Assembly (NCBI GenBank): GCA_937888905.1
Contig: CALATA010000022.1
Coordinates: 248,001 to 312,000 of the forward strand
DNA length: 64,000 nucleotides
Source of the DNA: Terrimonas sp937888905
Lineage (GTDB): Bacteria > Bacteroidota > Bacteroidia > Chitinophagales > Chitinophagaceae
Direction: 5' to 3'
Both the position numbers and the translations under genes were made by a program. The notes below the pieces were generated by a model. It was not told the DNA's origin. It saw nothing but the letters and a program-made list of their open reading frames with translations, and did not search any database. This document shows positions 40,815-48,861 of this stretch, piece after piece (the stretch's first letter is position 1; each line of letters opens with the position of its first letter).

Positions 40815-43424
40815 CTATTTTTTGCGAAGAGTCATGGCTCGCGCTCTGAAACGTATTAATAAGAAGAGCGCACCGGCAATTAAAATACCAGATATCACCC
40901 AAACCGCTACCGGTTGCCGTGGGCGTATGAAGATGGACGTTTCAACACCGGTATAATTCAGCGGCGCCCAATACCACGGATTCTGCCGGGAAAGAGAGGC
41001 GGTCTGCAAAAACTTACGTTTCGCCTGCGCCAGTGCGGTGATGGGATTATGTGTGCGGTAAAGTTCTTCATAAAAAGCCTCTGACAACTGTGGCATCACG
41101 GCGTCATCCACCTGCCATTGTGCAGCTACCACACCTTTTACTCCTTTGCTTAAAAAAGCTTTATTGAGGCTTTCCATTCCTTCGGCAGTAATCACTTTAC
41201 CCGAAGCAGTCTGACAGGCGGAGAGAAATACGAGTGGACACTGTGTAGTCGTGTATTGCAGTTTATCCAATGTGATCGGTTGCGATAAAACGAGATAAGG
41301 TTGTTGTCCGCTATCGGCTACGGCATGTGTAGCAATGTGCAATACCGCCGGTGTGTTCATCGCTTCCAGGAAAGCTATTTCCGTAGCCTGATCATTTTCT
41401 TTTACACTTGTACAGAAATGCCTGCTGATCTTTCGCTGTTCGTCACTTGCATAAGGCAGATCCGGAAGGGGGCGCGTATGTTTTGTTTTGCTGAAAATGG
41501 TAATGCCTGCCTTGTCCTTCGAATCAGTATAGTCCAGGGTATTCAGGAGAAACGTATACGTATAACTGCAATTCTTTTTCGCGGCAATGAAATCATTTCC
41601 GCTGATGAGCGCATCTACGGGCAGGCCATACAATAAGGCATCCGGTGAAATAATCCAGTTACCGGCGGAAAGGCGCGATACATCCGGAATAAGGGAGGTG
41701 AGGATTCTTGCCGCCGTTGCGCGATAGGCTGCAGGATCATTGTCATAAGCTGCCGGTCCCTGGCGGAAATAAGTTTGAATAAAAGCAGGCAATTGTTGTT
41801 TAACCACAACTGTATCCCCAGAGCGGCAAGCGGTTAATTTTCCCTTGTGGCAGGTAAAAGAGTAAAAACGCGAACTGTCTGCCATCAGCCAGCTAATCAG
41901 ATCATTGTTGCCGGACGATTTTTCCAATGCTGATTGAAATCGATCGATCTTCGGGGCGGAAAATTGCTTGTCAAAATAATTTTCACTTAATTGAAATTGC
42001 AGCGCGATGTCTTTTACCTGTTCCTTGAGACTACGGAGTTGTGCGCTGTCTTTTTCCAAAGCGATCTCTTCATATAAATAACGCAGTCGGGCAAAGGCGG
42101 CCTGCTGGTTATCGCTGCTGTCGCGTTGCCAGTGGCGTGTGCGGTCTATTTCGAGTAATAGCTGGCGGCCTTTTGAAAGCTCGGTGATCCAGAGCATCTT
42201 CAGTGCGAGTGAAGGTCTATCATTGGAAGCGTTTTCATATTCACCCCACAAAAAATTCAGCGCCTCGTATAGCAGGCTGCGGGCATGTTGCGAGTTGTAA
42301 TAATTGCTTTCCTTGCTGACGATGAGCTGTTGTACGAGGTAATCATTTTCCACGGCCTGTACATAACAATCGACAGCGGTATCGGTGTTTCCCTGCGCGC
42401 GGTAACAAGCGGCGAGACCGTGCAAAGCGTCGGTGACGGTATTGTCGGGAATGCGCCGGTTGCGTTGCTGTACACCGAAGAGTTGCAATACATGCTGGTA
42501 ATCTTTTTCGGCATCGGCGTAGTGATGATTTTGTCTTCTTACTGCGGCGCGGGCTTCGTAGAGTTTTGCTTTTTCCCGCTGTTTGCTTTCGGGGAAATGA
42601 TGTTCCAGTTGGGTGATCGCCTGTTGGATGGAAGTTTCTGCTGCGTTGTAATGACCGGCTTCTGCGGCCAGGCGGCTTTTCAGTTCCAATGCGGCAGACG
42701 CCCAGATCACGGAGTCGCCGGTTGGATTTCCTTTTTGAAGAATCAATAAAGCCTTTGCGTTATAAAGACCGGCGCTGTCGGTTTGTTGTTGGTCTCTGTA
42801 TGATCTTGAGATATTCGTATAAAGCAGGCCGGTAACGGCGTCGGGTTTTTGCTGAAGTGCCAGCCCCTGCCGGCAGGCATGGAGAGCGCTATCGGATTGT
42901 CCTGTTTGCTGAAAAGTAATCGCGAGGTTATTGTAAAGCGATGGAAGAATGGCAAGGTCTTTTTCTGCAAGTGCGGATTTGATGCTCATCTCCTGCAGGG
43001 AAATCGCTTTGGCAAAATCACCGGTGCGGGTATAAAGATTACCCAGCGGTTTGGTGATGTAATTATAAACATCGATGTTTTGAGGATGATATTGTTGTTG
43101 TGCGTCGAGCGCTTTTTCAAAATAGCGGATGCTGCCGAGCACTTGTCCCGCATCTTTCAGGCAAAAGCCCATGTTGATCAGCAGTAAGGTGTAGAAGCGC
43201 TGGTTTTCCGGGTTGACGGGCATGGACGGCAACTGTTGCATGAATGCATCTGGATCGCTTGTCACTTTTGAAGGGAAATCGTAAGTGGTGTCGATCATGG
43301 CTTTCAGCTGTTGTCTGAGTATGCTGTCGGGAACGTTTGTTGTTTTTTGCGGAGCGGCATTGTCGTTGCGGCAACCGGATAGGGTTGAAAAGAAAACAAC
43401 CGATATGATGAGCAGGCTGCGCAT
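40815..43424 (-). CDS. CHAT domain protease-like lipoprotein with TPR repeats
   Basis: 869 residues. A lipoprotein signal ends in LSGC (Cys18). About eight tetratricopeptide-like helical repeats (about 60-430) are followed by a helical linker and a C-terminal CHAT (caspase-like) domain. The catalytic pair is present: His700 in LHIATHAVAD and Cys737 in VFLSACQTASGKV. A membrane helix (about 838-858) and a basic tail end the protein. It therefore seems anchored at both ends with the protease domain in the periplasm, unlike cytoplasmic TPR-CHAT effectors. The substrate is unknown. A lipoprotein gene with its own terminator lies upstream, and a repeat array lies downstream. Confidence 0.88.
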   Translation of the reverse strand: MRSLLIISVVFFSTLSGCRNDNAAPQKTTNVPDSILRQQLKAMIDTTYDFPSKVTSDPDAFMQQLPSMPVNPENQRFYTLLLINMGFCLKDAGQVLGSIRYFEKALDAQQQYHPQNIDVYNYITKPLGNLYTRTGDFAKAISLQEMSIKSALAEKDLAILPSLYNNLAITFQQTGQSDSALHACRQGLALQQKPDAVTGLLYTNISRSYRDQQQTDSAGLYNAKALLILQKGNPTGDSVIWASAALELKSRLAAEAGHYNAAETSIQQAITQLEHHFPESKQREKAKLYEARAAVRRQNHHYADAEKDYQHVLQLFGVQQRNRRIPDNTVTDALHGLAACYRAQGNTDTAVDCYVQAVENDYLVQQLIVSKESNYYNSQHARSLLYEALNFLWGEYENASNDRPSLALKMLWITELSKGRQLLLEIDRTRHWQRDSSDNQQAAFARLRYLYEEIALEKDSAQLRSLKEQVKDIALQFQLSENYFDKQFSAPKIDRFQSALEKSSGNNDLISWLMADSSRFYSFTCHKGKLTACRSGDTVVVKQQLPAFIQTYFRQGPAAYDNDPAAYRATAARILTSLIPDVSRLSAGNWIISPDALLYGLPVDALISGNDFIAAKKNCSYTYTFLLNTLDYTDSKDKAGITIFSKTKHTRPLPDLPYASDEQRKISRHFCTSVKENDQATEIAFLEAMNTPAVLHIATHAVADSGQQPYLVLSQPITLDKLQYTTTQCPLVFLSACQTASGKVITAEGMESLNKAFLSKGVKGVVAAQWQVDDAVMPQLSEAFYEELYRTHNPITALAQAKRKFLQTASLSRQNPWYWAPLNYTGVETSIFIRPRQPVAVWVISGILIAGALFLLIRFRARAMTLRKK

Positions 43425-43442
43425 GACGTTCCAAACCTACAT

Positions 43443-43476
43443 AAAAAAGAGCTGCCTCCCGCAGGAGACAGCTCTT
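43443..43476 (-). terminator. terminator after the 321-residue lipoprotein gene
   Basis: Minus strand: AAGAGCTG, an internal CTCC/GGAG pairing, CAGCTCTT, then a T run. It lies between that gene and the CHAT gene. Confidence 0.75.
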
Positions 43477-43520
43477 GGCTGCTGAAAGGCACAAGGTTAA
43501 TGGTTGGTTGCGTACCCGTT

Positions 43521-44486
43521 TTAGTAATTATCCAAAGCTTCGATTGCAGATTGTATGGCGGCTTCTGAACTTTCCGCAAGTGTAACAGACTCGTTCAGAT
43601 CCGCTGTGATCGTAATATCTTTTGAAGCGAGGTAATAGTTACCGTCTTTGATAGAAAAGACCAGTAATTTACCCTGGCTGCCGATGGGCATCATGTTGTC
43701 GTAGCTCTTTACGCGGTTGGGACCATCGGGTGTATACAGTTGTGCGGTCACATTGGCATCGTTGGGGCAGTAGAAAACAAACGTCTCGCCAGTGTAACCA
43801 CGGAAGCTGGCGAGGGCACCGGGGTTATTGTTTACATCAACCGTAACGGTGGTTTTGGGGCTTGCGTTAGAATAGAAAACATCGCAGTTGACCCAGCCGA
43901 GCTGACCGAAATTGAAGGTAAAGGCTTCGTTGAACGCGCGTACTTCCATTTGTCCTCCTTGCTGGCGAACGGGCGCCCAGCCTAATTGTTCAGCACCACC
44001 TACACCGCCGATCTGTCCTTCCCAGAGAACGGTGAGGTCGCCGTTATTTTCAGCAGGCACGGAAATACCGAGTGGTTGGGCGAGTTGGCGGTCGAGTGCA
44101 ACACCGTTCTGGGTGGCTTCGAGAAAGAAAGAGCCTTGTGTTTCGAGCGGTGCGCCGGAAATATGATTGGTATTGGATCCGCCGAAGAGCAGGTCGCTGC
44201 GTTTAAAGAATTCCAGTGCATTGAAAGTAACTACGCCGGTGACGGGTGAGCCGCCGCGGGTGAAGGCATTTTGGGGAATGGTAATGCGGATGCCGCCGCG
44301 CAATACGATGGTCTTGGGCAATTCGCTGGTGTTGAAGCTGACGGTCTGCAATTGCGGGCCGTGCTTGGCCATGAACTCGCGGGCGGTACGAGGGCCATTG
44401 TTATTATCGTCTCCTTTGTCTTTTTTGCAGGAGCTGAAACTCAGGAGAACGGTGGCGAGGAAAAGGGCTGCTAATGTCTTTTTCAT
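43521..44486 (-). CDS. lipoprotein of unknown function, Ig-like/ZU5-like beta domain
   Basis: 321 residues. The lipoprotein signal ends in SFSSC (Cys20), followed by a KKDKGDDNNNG spacer. The first half contains IVLRGGIRITIPQNAFTRGG and PVTGVVTFNALEFF, a pattern seen in beta-sandwich (ZU5-like) surface lipoproteins of Bacteroidota. The second half has VDVNNNPGALASFRG and IKDGNYYLASKDITI. No enzyme motif is seen. It lies between the CHAT gene and the RHS locus on the same strand. Confidence 0.72.
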   Translation of the reverse strand: MKKTLAALFLATVLLSFSSCKKDKGDDNNNGPRTAREFMAKHGPQLQTVSFNTSELPKTIVLRGGIRITIPQNAFTRGGSPVTGVVTFNALEFFKRSDLLFGGSNTNHISGAPLETQGSFFLEATQNGVALDRQLAQPLGISVPAENNGDLTVLWEGQIGGVGGAEQLGWAPVRQQGGQMEVRAFNEAFTFNFGQLGWVNCDVFYSNASPKTTVTVDVNNNPGALASFRGYTGETFVFYCPNDANVTAQLYTPDGPNRVKSYDNMMPIGSQGKLLVFSIKDGNYYLASKDITITADLNESVTLAESSEAAIQSAIEALDNY

Positions 44487-44659
44487 ATAGGGGTTGTTTT
44501 AGTTTTAAAAAGTTGGTCTTTGGAAGTAGATCAACTGTTCGGAACTAATGTTACCCCTGGGGAGAGATTTAAAATTCGAAAGTTAAGAAGCGGGAGAAGT
44601 ATTATATGAAGCTTCCTGAAGTGTCAGCGGAGGTATGGGTGAGTTTAACGCTTCTTATT

Positions 44660-44800
44660 TTACTTCGACATCATTTTCATAGCGTACTTTTTTGACGGTA
44701 TCACGGGTTGTGGAGAAATTTGAATTTGGTAACCTGAAATCGTTGGATAAACCGGACTGGCGCCACCGCTGACTAAAGGAAAAGGAAACGCCACTTGATT
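44660..44800 (-). pseudogene. RHS-like coding remnant
   Basis: The minus-strand frame reads PFPLVSGGASPVYPTISGYQ and ends at TAA 44660 without a start codon. The SGGASPV segment matches the RHS protein upstream at the DNA level: 44751-44770 and 46484-46503 share 19 of 20 bases. It is probably the scar of another RHS copy. The rest of the gap 44487-44841 shows nothing I can name. Confidence 0.45.
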
Positions 44801-44841
44801 CGAGTAAAAACGGCTGTCAAAAATTTGATGAATTGTATTTT

Positions 44842-45306
44842 CTATATTGTGTTTCCAGCAAACTTCAGTACCTCTCCATAAAAACTGTAAGCGACATTGA
44901 TTCTTATCCTCTTACCTTTGTATTCGACCTCGACGATTGAACTGAGATTTGCTCTCAAAGGTCTGTTTAATATATAACGAAAACTTGTAGTTGTTAAATA
45001 AACGCTGTCAGGGATCAGAACTTCTTTCTGATTTTCCATGAAAACAATATCAACATTGAATTTTTCAGCAACATTTTTCAATCCGTCAATATCACATGCG
45101 GGTGTCAAGAGGTATCCCTTTTTAGTGGCTGTATCACTCATGAAATTGGCCAATGAGGTATCGTTGCTTGGCACAAAAACACATTTGTCAAAAGGATAAT
45201 AGAATAGATAGCCCTCCGCATGATGCACTATCTTAGACTTATCAACAAACATTCCTTTGTTACAAGAAAATAATAAGATCAAAGAGGCAAAAAAGAGAAA
45301 TTTCAT
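44842..45306 (-). CDS. putative immunity lipoprotein for the RHS metalloprotease tip
   Basis: 154 residues. A lipoprotein signal ends in LLFSC (Cys15), so the product sits in the periplasm or on a membrane. The mature part is a mixed alpha/beta sequence with no known motif (YYPFDKCVFVPSNDT, ACDIDGLKNVAEKFNVDIVF). Its ATG overlaps the stop of the metalloprotease tip (ATGA), the usual arrangement of toxin and immunity genes. The immunity role is inferred from position only. Base composition is more AT-rich than the flanking housekeeping genes. Confidence 0.6.
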   Translation of the reverse strand: MKFLFFASLILLFSCNKGMFVDKSKIVHHAEGYLFYYPFDKCVFVPSNDTSLANFMSDTATKKGYLLTPACDIDGLKNVAEKFNVDIVFMENQKEVLIPDSVYLTTTSFRYILNRPLRANLSSIVEVEYKGKRIRINVAYSFYGEVLKFAGNTI

Positions 45307-45875
45307 GGCTGTCTTAGATTTTGAGTTATAGGATCTTTGTCCACAACAACATTTATAATATCACCGCTTTTGAGCCCGTTCTTAGTAACGTAGTCTCCCC
45401 AACTATCCCAATGAGTTTTGTTCATAGTATAACGACCTCTATATCCGGCAGGCATAGCCATGATATCACCGGAGTAGCCAGTATGGGCACTCAAATATTT
45501 TCTATTTTCCATAGAATACCTGTCCGAAAGCCCAAACAAGTGTAGAACCTCATGAAAGGCAGTGTTTCCATCCGAAAGTTCACCTTTTCCATTAGAAAAG
45601 GCAAGCTCTGCCATCCTTGAGGTCCCGGCATACCTTCCTATCACTTTGCTCATAATATTGTTAGGCTCTTTCCTTATAAACTTGGCTGGGGGTTGCTTCC
45701 CATCTATATTGGCTGCATTTGCGTATGATCCGTCTTTGTATAAAATCAACATATTATCTCCGTTAGGGTTGTCTCTTATCCGGGCTTCATCCTCTTCAGT
45801 TCCTTCAACGAATGTCATATTTAAGCTGATTGACCATTCCATGCCGTTTTCATCAGTGAATTTTCCGCTCAACAA
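45303..45875 (-). CDS. RHS C-terminal metalloprotease tip (toxin domain), out of frame with its core
   Basis: 190 residues with a complete zinc-protease signature HEVLHLFGLSDRY (HExxHxxGxxD), preceded by TSRMAELAFSNGKGELSDGN and followed by GDIMAMPAG, which supplies a Met-turn-like segment. The sequence continues the core frame seen at 45887-46372 if one base is restored near the A-rich run around 45885. It is read here from a TTG at 45875. It was probably the toxic end of an RHS polymorphic toxin; the frameshift may silence it or may be an assembly error. Next gene: presumed immunity protein. Confidence 0.7.
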   Translation of the reverse strand: MLSGKFTDENGMEWSISLNMTFVEGTEEDEARIRDNPNGDNMLILYKDGSYANAANIDGKQPPAKFIRKEPNNIMSKVIGRYAGTSRMAELAFSNGKGELSDGNTAFHEVLHLFGLSDRYSMENRKYLSAHTGYSGDIMAMPAGYRGRYTMNKTHWDSWGDYVTKNGLKSGDIINVVVDKDPITQNLRQP

Positions 45876-46257
45876 ATCTTTGTTTTTTATCTAAAAAACT
45901 CATTATACTTTCCTACTTGTTGTTTCGCATTATACCCGCGCACATAAATAGTAGATGACAGTGTTATTGTTCGGTTAGCACTATCAATTCCCACTCTAGC
46001 ATCGGCGCCATCGGGATCAATATATGTAATGGGATTGTTTAGAACATAATTATATGGAGACAAATCAGCATATTTCTCAACTTTCGGATCTATTTGAAAC
46101 CATCTTCCTGTTTGTTTATCGTACATGCGCAATCCGTAATCATAAGTTTCCAACCCACTGCCATTACTAAACTCTTCCCGCTGCTCTTCTTTACTGTTGT
46201 ATTTAAACCGGTTCTTCAACTCGCCGGCCGCTTTATGACTTATCCCCGCCATCGTCA

Positions 46258-46273
46258 TCCCGAATTCTCGGGA
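46258..46273. repeat. 16-bp hairpin element inserted in frame in the RHS core
   Basis: TCCCGAATTCTCGGGA. On the coding strand it turns the conserved Tyr-Pro-Phe-Gly-Met-Thr into Tyr-Pro-Leu-Ser-Arg-Glu-Phe-Gly-Met-Thr, a net gain of 12 bases. Confidence 0.75.
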
Positions 46274-46329
46274 CAAAGGATAATAATGAGTCTCTTCCAA
46301 TAACGGACTGCGCGTATGCACCAACTGCA

Positions 46330-46345
46330 TCCCGATACTTCGGGA
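46330..46345. repeat. 16-bp hairpin element inserted in the RHS core
   Basis: TCCCGATACTTCGGGA. It replaces about three bases between the codons expected for Phe-Asp-Asn and Leu-Gln-Leu-Val, a net gain of about 13 bases, so it shifts the frame. Confidence 0.75.
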
Positions 46346-46347
46346 TA

Positions 46348-47215
46348 TCAAAGAATGCCGAAGTATCGGCACAGGGCATTCACCGGGCTCTCGTTACTCA
46401 CATAGACATAAAGATAACCGTTTTTGGTGGCAGCCAGATTTTGCAGGTCACTGAAGTGATCCTTGGTAAAACCGGTCCGATGTACCGGGCTGGCGCCACC
46501 GCTCACCATCTTAAATTGCTCGTCGAAGAAGATGTAGTTGATAAAGGCTTTGGGGCGTTGCGGGTAACTCGCATTATCCCGGCTTGGGTCATTGATAAAG
46601 GCCCCCAGCGGTGTGGTGATGTCCGTGATTGTATTCAACTGGCTGGCCGTAGCTTTGCCGGCTGCAGCACTGCCCGGAGCGCCCAGTAAGCCCGATAAGA
46701 TATCCAAGGCAACCGGTGCCACATTCGGAGAACCAGATGTATTGGGTGTGTACCAATGGCTCTTTCCAAACACATCCACCTTGTCTCCCGCCATTACTTT
46801 GAGCGTGATGCCCAGCCCCATTTTATTGGTGCCGGCGTTCACCCGGTACATCTTCTCGCTGGTCGTAGATTCAAAAGTTGGATCGCTGGGGTTGTTGCCA
46901 ATGCCGTTATCGTTATCATAGGCCGGTGAAGGCGCGTTGGGTCCCATCACACTCACATCCACAATCTGCGCCTGATCGATGGTATAGTATTTTTCTTCCG
47001 TCGCAATCTTGGCATCTTCGAGTGTAGCGATCAGGTATTTGTCGACTTTCTGTTCTTCGGTGATCAGCACCCGCACATTCCCCAGGTGATCCTTGATCAT
47101 GTAGTCGTATTCGAGTCTCGCAGGATTTGATCCTTCAGCCGCTACATATCTTGTTCTGCCTTCTTCATTACCCAGGAACTGCAACTTGTCGGTATAACCT
47201 AAAACTACCTATTCT
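46348..47215 (-). pseudogene. RHS/YD-repeat protein, late shell segment
   Basis: The frame begins without a start codon at about 47215 (VVLGYTDKLQFLGNEEGR) and runs through YMIKDHLGNVRVLITEEQK, YYTIDQAQIVDVSVM and SGGASPVHRTGFTKDHF to YVYVSNESPVN. All of these are standard text of Bacteroidota RHS proteins. After SPVN it enters a hairpin insertion and stops at 46348. The large middle part of a normal RHS protein (about 1,000 residues) is missing between this piece and the N-terminal piece at 48198-48611. Confidence 0.82.
46356..46371. repeat. 16-bp hairpin element inserted in the RHS core
   Basis: TGCCGAAGTATCGGCA. It lies 10 bases from the element at 46330, and its loop (AGTA) is complementary to that element's loop (TACT). 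Together with neighbouring CAGGG it adds about 19 bases and shifts the frame. Confidence 0.75.
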
Positions 47216-47254
47216 CGCCAAAAAAAGGTTTCTCTAAGGCTGGTCATAGAAAAT

Positions 47255-47785
47255 TCATGGTAATGTCTGTAAGTAAAAGGAATTTATTGTTATGTACTTT
47301 TTATCAAAAACAATAAAATTAACAATAAAGAAACTAAAATCATTCCGGACGGCATCTGTTAAAACGGCTTTTGCATGCCTACCCAACCCTACTGTATCCT
47401 GTTCTTTTAAAAGCCTGACTTTGCTCACAGAATCAGCCAGTGTATCCTTGACGTTCCGAAATACGATTTCTCCACCATCGTTGGCAGTGTAATAATTTCC
47501 CGAGCTATAGTCATACAATTCGTAGTCACGTATCGGATACTGAGGTGAAACAGTTTCCAGAAGTAAGCATTTAGCATTATCTTCTTTATCTATTTGTTTC
47601 AGAATGGCGTCTAATAAATTCGGAGAAAATTTATTCGTATCCGAATCCGGCAGTCTGAAATTAGTGGAATCAAAATAGTTCTTTCTAATTACAATTTTGG
47701 CTGAGGCTTTCTGCGAAAAAGTACATCTAAAGCCGAAAATAGCAATGATTAGCAATGCCAATATATAAATGAACTTATGTTTCAT
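47255..47785 (-). CDS. putative immunity protein for the M91-like RHS tip
   Basis: 176 residues with an N-terminal hydrophobic anchor or signal (FIYILALLIIAIFGFRC). The mature part is polar and has no known motif (DTNKFSPNLLDAILKQIDKE). Its ATG shares one base with the stop of the metalloprotease tip gene (TAATG), so translation is coupled. An immunity role is inferred from that position. The sequence is AT-rich compared with the surrounding genome, as cassette genes often are. Confidence 0.58.
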   Translation of the reverse strand: MKHKFIYILALLIIAIFGFRCTFSQKASAKIVIRKNYFDSTNFRLPDSDTNKFSPNLLDAILKQIDKEDNAKCLLLETVSPQYPIRDYELYDYSSGNYYTANDGGEIVFRNVKDTLADSVSKVRLLKEQDTVGLGRHAKAVLTDAVRNDFSFFIVNFIVFDKKYITINSFYLQTLP

Positions 47786-48147
47786 TATTTATCTGGTTTA
47801 ACGATTTCATAATGTCGAAGGACATAAGGAACCTGCCTTTTTTTTCCATCAGGATCACTTACTGTTTCGGACCAAAGTGTCAGGTCTGAGGTTTTACGGA
47901 TAACTCTGGATTTTTCATCGGTTAACCATACAGTTGAATTAGTCCCCGTTCGATATCCATAATGCGTTCTAAGAGGCATATCGTGGTCGAGTCTGATATA
48001 ATTTTCAATGACAGTAGCATACCACTCATCCTGCGAAACCTTGCCTCCTGCCTGATTGAAATACCAGAAGTTATCTTGATACCCGGTTTTCAGCAGGAAA
48101 CTATAGGAATGGGCAATCTCATGACCAATAATTGTAATCAGAGGCAA
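47785..48147 (-). CDS. orphan RHS toxin tip, M91-like effector metalloprotease
   Basis: 120 residues from a TTG at 48147. The frame is open further up to about 48196 and has no RHS core in front. LITIIGHEIAHSYSF holds the HExxH zinc motif. Downstream, DEWYATVIENYIRLDHDMPLRTHYGY fits the Glu-Asn-x2-Arg and Pro-Leu-Arg-x-x-Tyr-Gly pattern of M91-type effector proteases (NleD-like), which are common RHS tips. It follows directly after the truncated N-terminal RHS fragment but in another frame. It is therefore a displaced tip that is probably silent unless recombined onto an intact RHS shell. Confidence 0.72.
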   Translation of the reverse strand: MPLITIIGHEIAHSYSFLLKTGYQDNFWYFNQAGGKVSQDEWYATVIENYIRLDHDMPLRTHYGYRTGTNSTVWLTDEKSRVIRKTSDLTLWSETVSDPDGKKRQVPYVLRHYEIVKPDK

Positions 48148-48197
48148 TGATATATAGCCGTCATCAGTTGGATATTCGACTCCTTTTTTAATTCTTT

Positions 48198-48611
48198 CTA
48201 GGTAAACAAACCATCCGTCACGCTCGCATTACCACCCGTCGTATTAGCAGGAGCGGGTAAAAACTGATACTGCTCGCGGCCCAGTTCATCATAAACAATC
48301 GTGTTAACGATATCCGTCGCCGTTCCGCCTGTAATTAATGACCCTTGTTTGATCACCGTCTGTACCGGTCTGCCTACACCATCCATGTATTGCGTGGCCA
48401 TGCGCACATCCGTCAGGGGTCTTGCGATCAGGTTGTCGGGGTTGGTCTCCGGGCCTACAGCGTCCCAAGTACGCACCCAGTTGATCTTGGCACCTGCGGG
48501 ATAGACGGCCGGTGCCTGCGCACGCGCTGTTGATCCAACTAAAATAGACAGGAAAAAAATATTTACTGCACGACACGGCAGTAAATGCAGCAACAGGTGG
48601 CGCTTCGGCAT
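48198..48611 (-). pseudogene. RHS protein N-terminal fragment (DUF6443)
   Basis: 137 residues. A signal-like hydrophobic segment (NIFFLSILVGSTARAQ) is followed by the DUF6443 start of Bacteroidota RHS proteins: NWVRTWDAVGPETNPDNL, VRMATQYMDGVGRPVQTVIK and DELGREQYQFLPAPA. It stops at SVTDGLFT followed by TAG, where a full-length relative continues. Right after the stop comes the orphan tip. Deletion or gene conversion has removed the middle of the gene. Confidence 0.82.
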
Positions 48612-48689
48612 ACGATGGTGGTTGGTTGGGACGACATGATCAATGATGGCTTAAATCGATGATCATATTGTTGGCTCGGCTACAAACCT

Positions 48690-48861
48690 CGGGGAAAAAG
48701 TCAAAATTCAAAAGTAAAAAGTCAAAAAAAGGGGGATGGGCAATCGGTAAATTCTTCATTCCTCTGCGCGAAAAAATCACGTAAAGACGCATAAGGAGCA
48801 AAGATGCAAAAAGGTTTATAGCCTTATACCCTAACACCTTAAGCCTTTTACCTTCCACCTT
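48690..48861. repeat. mosaic of intergenic repeat words
   Basis: AAAAAGTCAAAATTCAAAAG and AGTAAAAAGTCAAAAAAAGG words, then CACGTAAAGACGCATAAGGA (reverse of the word at 38140-38170), then CCCTAACACCTTAAGCC and TTTTACCTTCCACC words running to the stop of the PKD gene. Confidence 0.7.

Larger units (their letters stand above)
45887..46372 (-). pseudogene. RHS core fragment with repeat-associated core domain
   Basis: RLMYDKQTGRWFQIDPKVEK-type text (here YDYGLRMYDKQTGRWFQIDP, then YADLSPYNYVLNNPITYIDP) is the RHS repeat-associated core that ends the shell and precedes the variable tip. Upstream text LVHTRSPLLEETHYYP should join directly to the preceding fragment, but the frame is broken by two hairpin insertions (46330-46345 and 46356-46371). 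A third insertion (46258-46273) adds four residues in frame between YP and FGMTMAG. A final shift of one base separates it from the protease tip. Confidence 0.82.
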
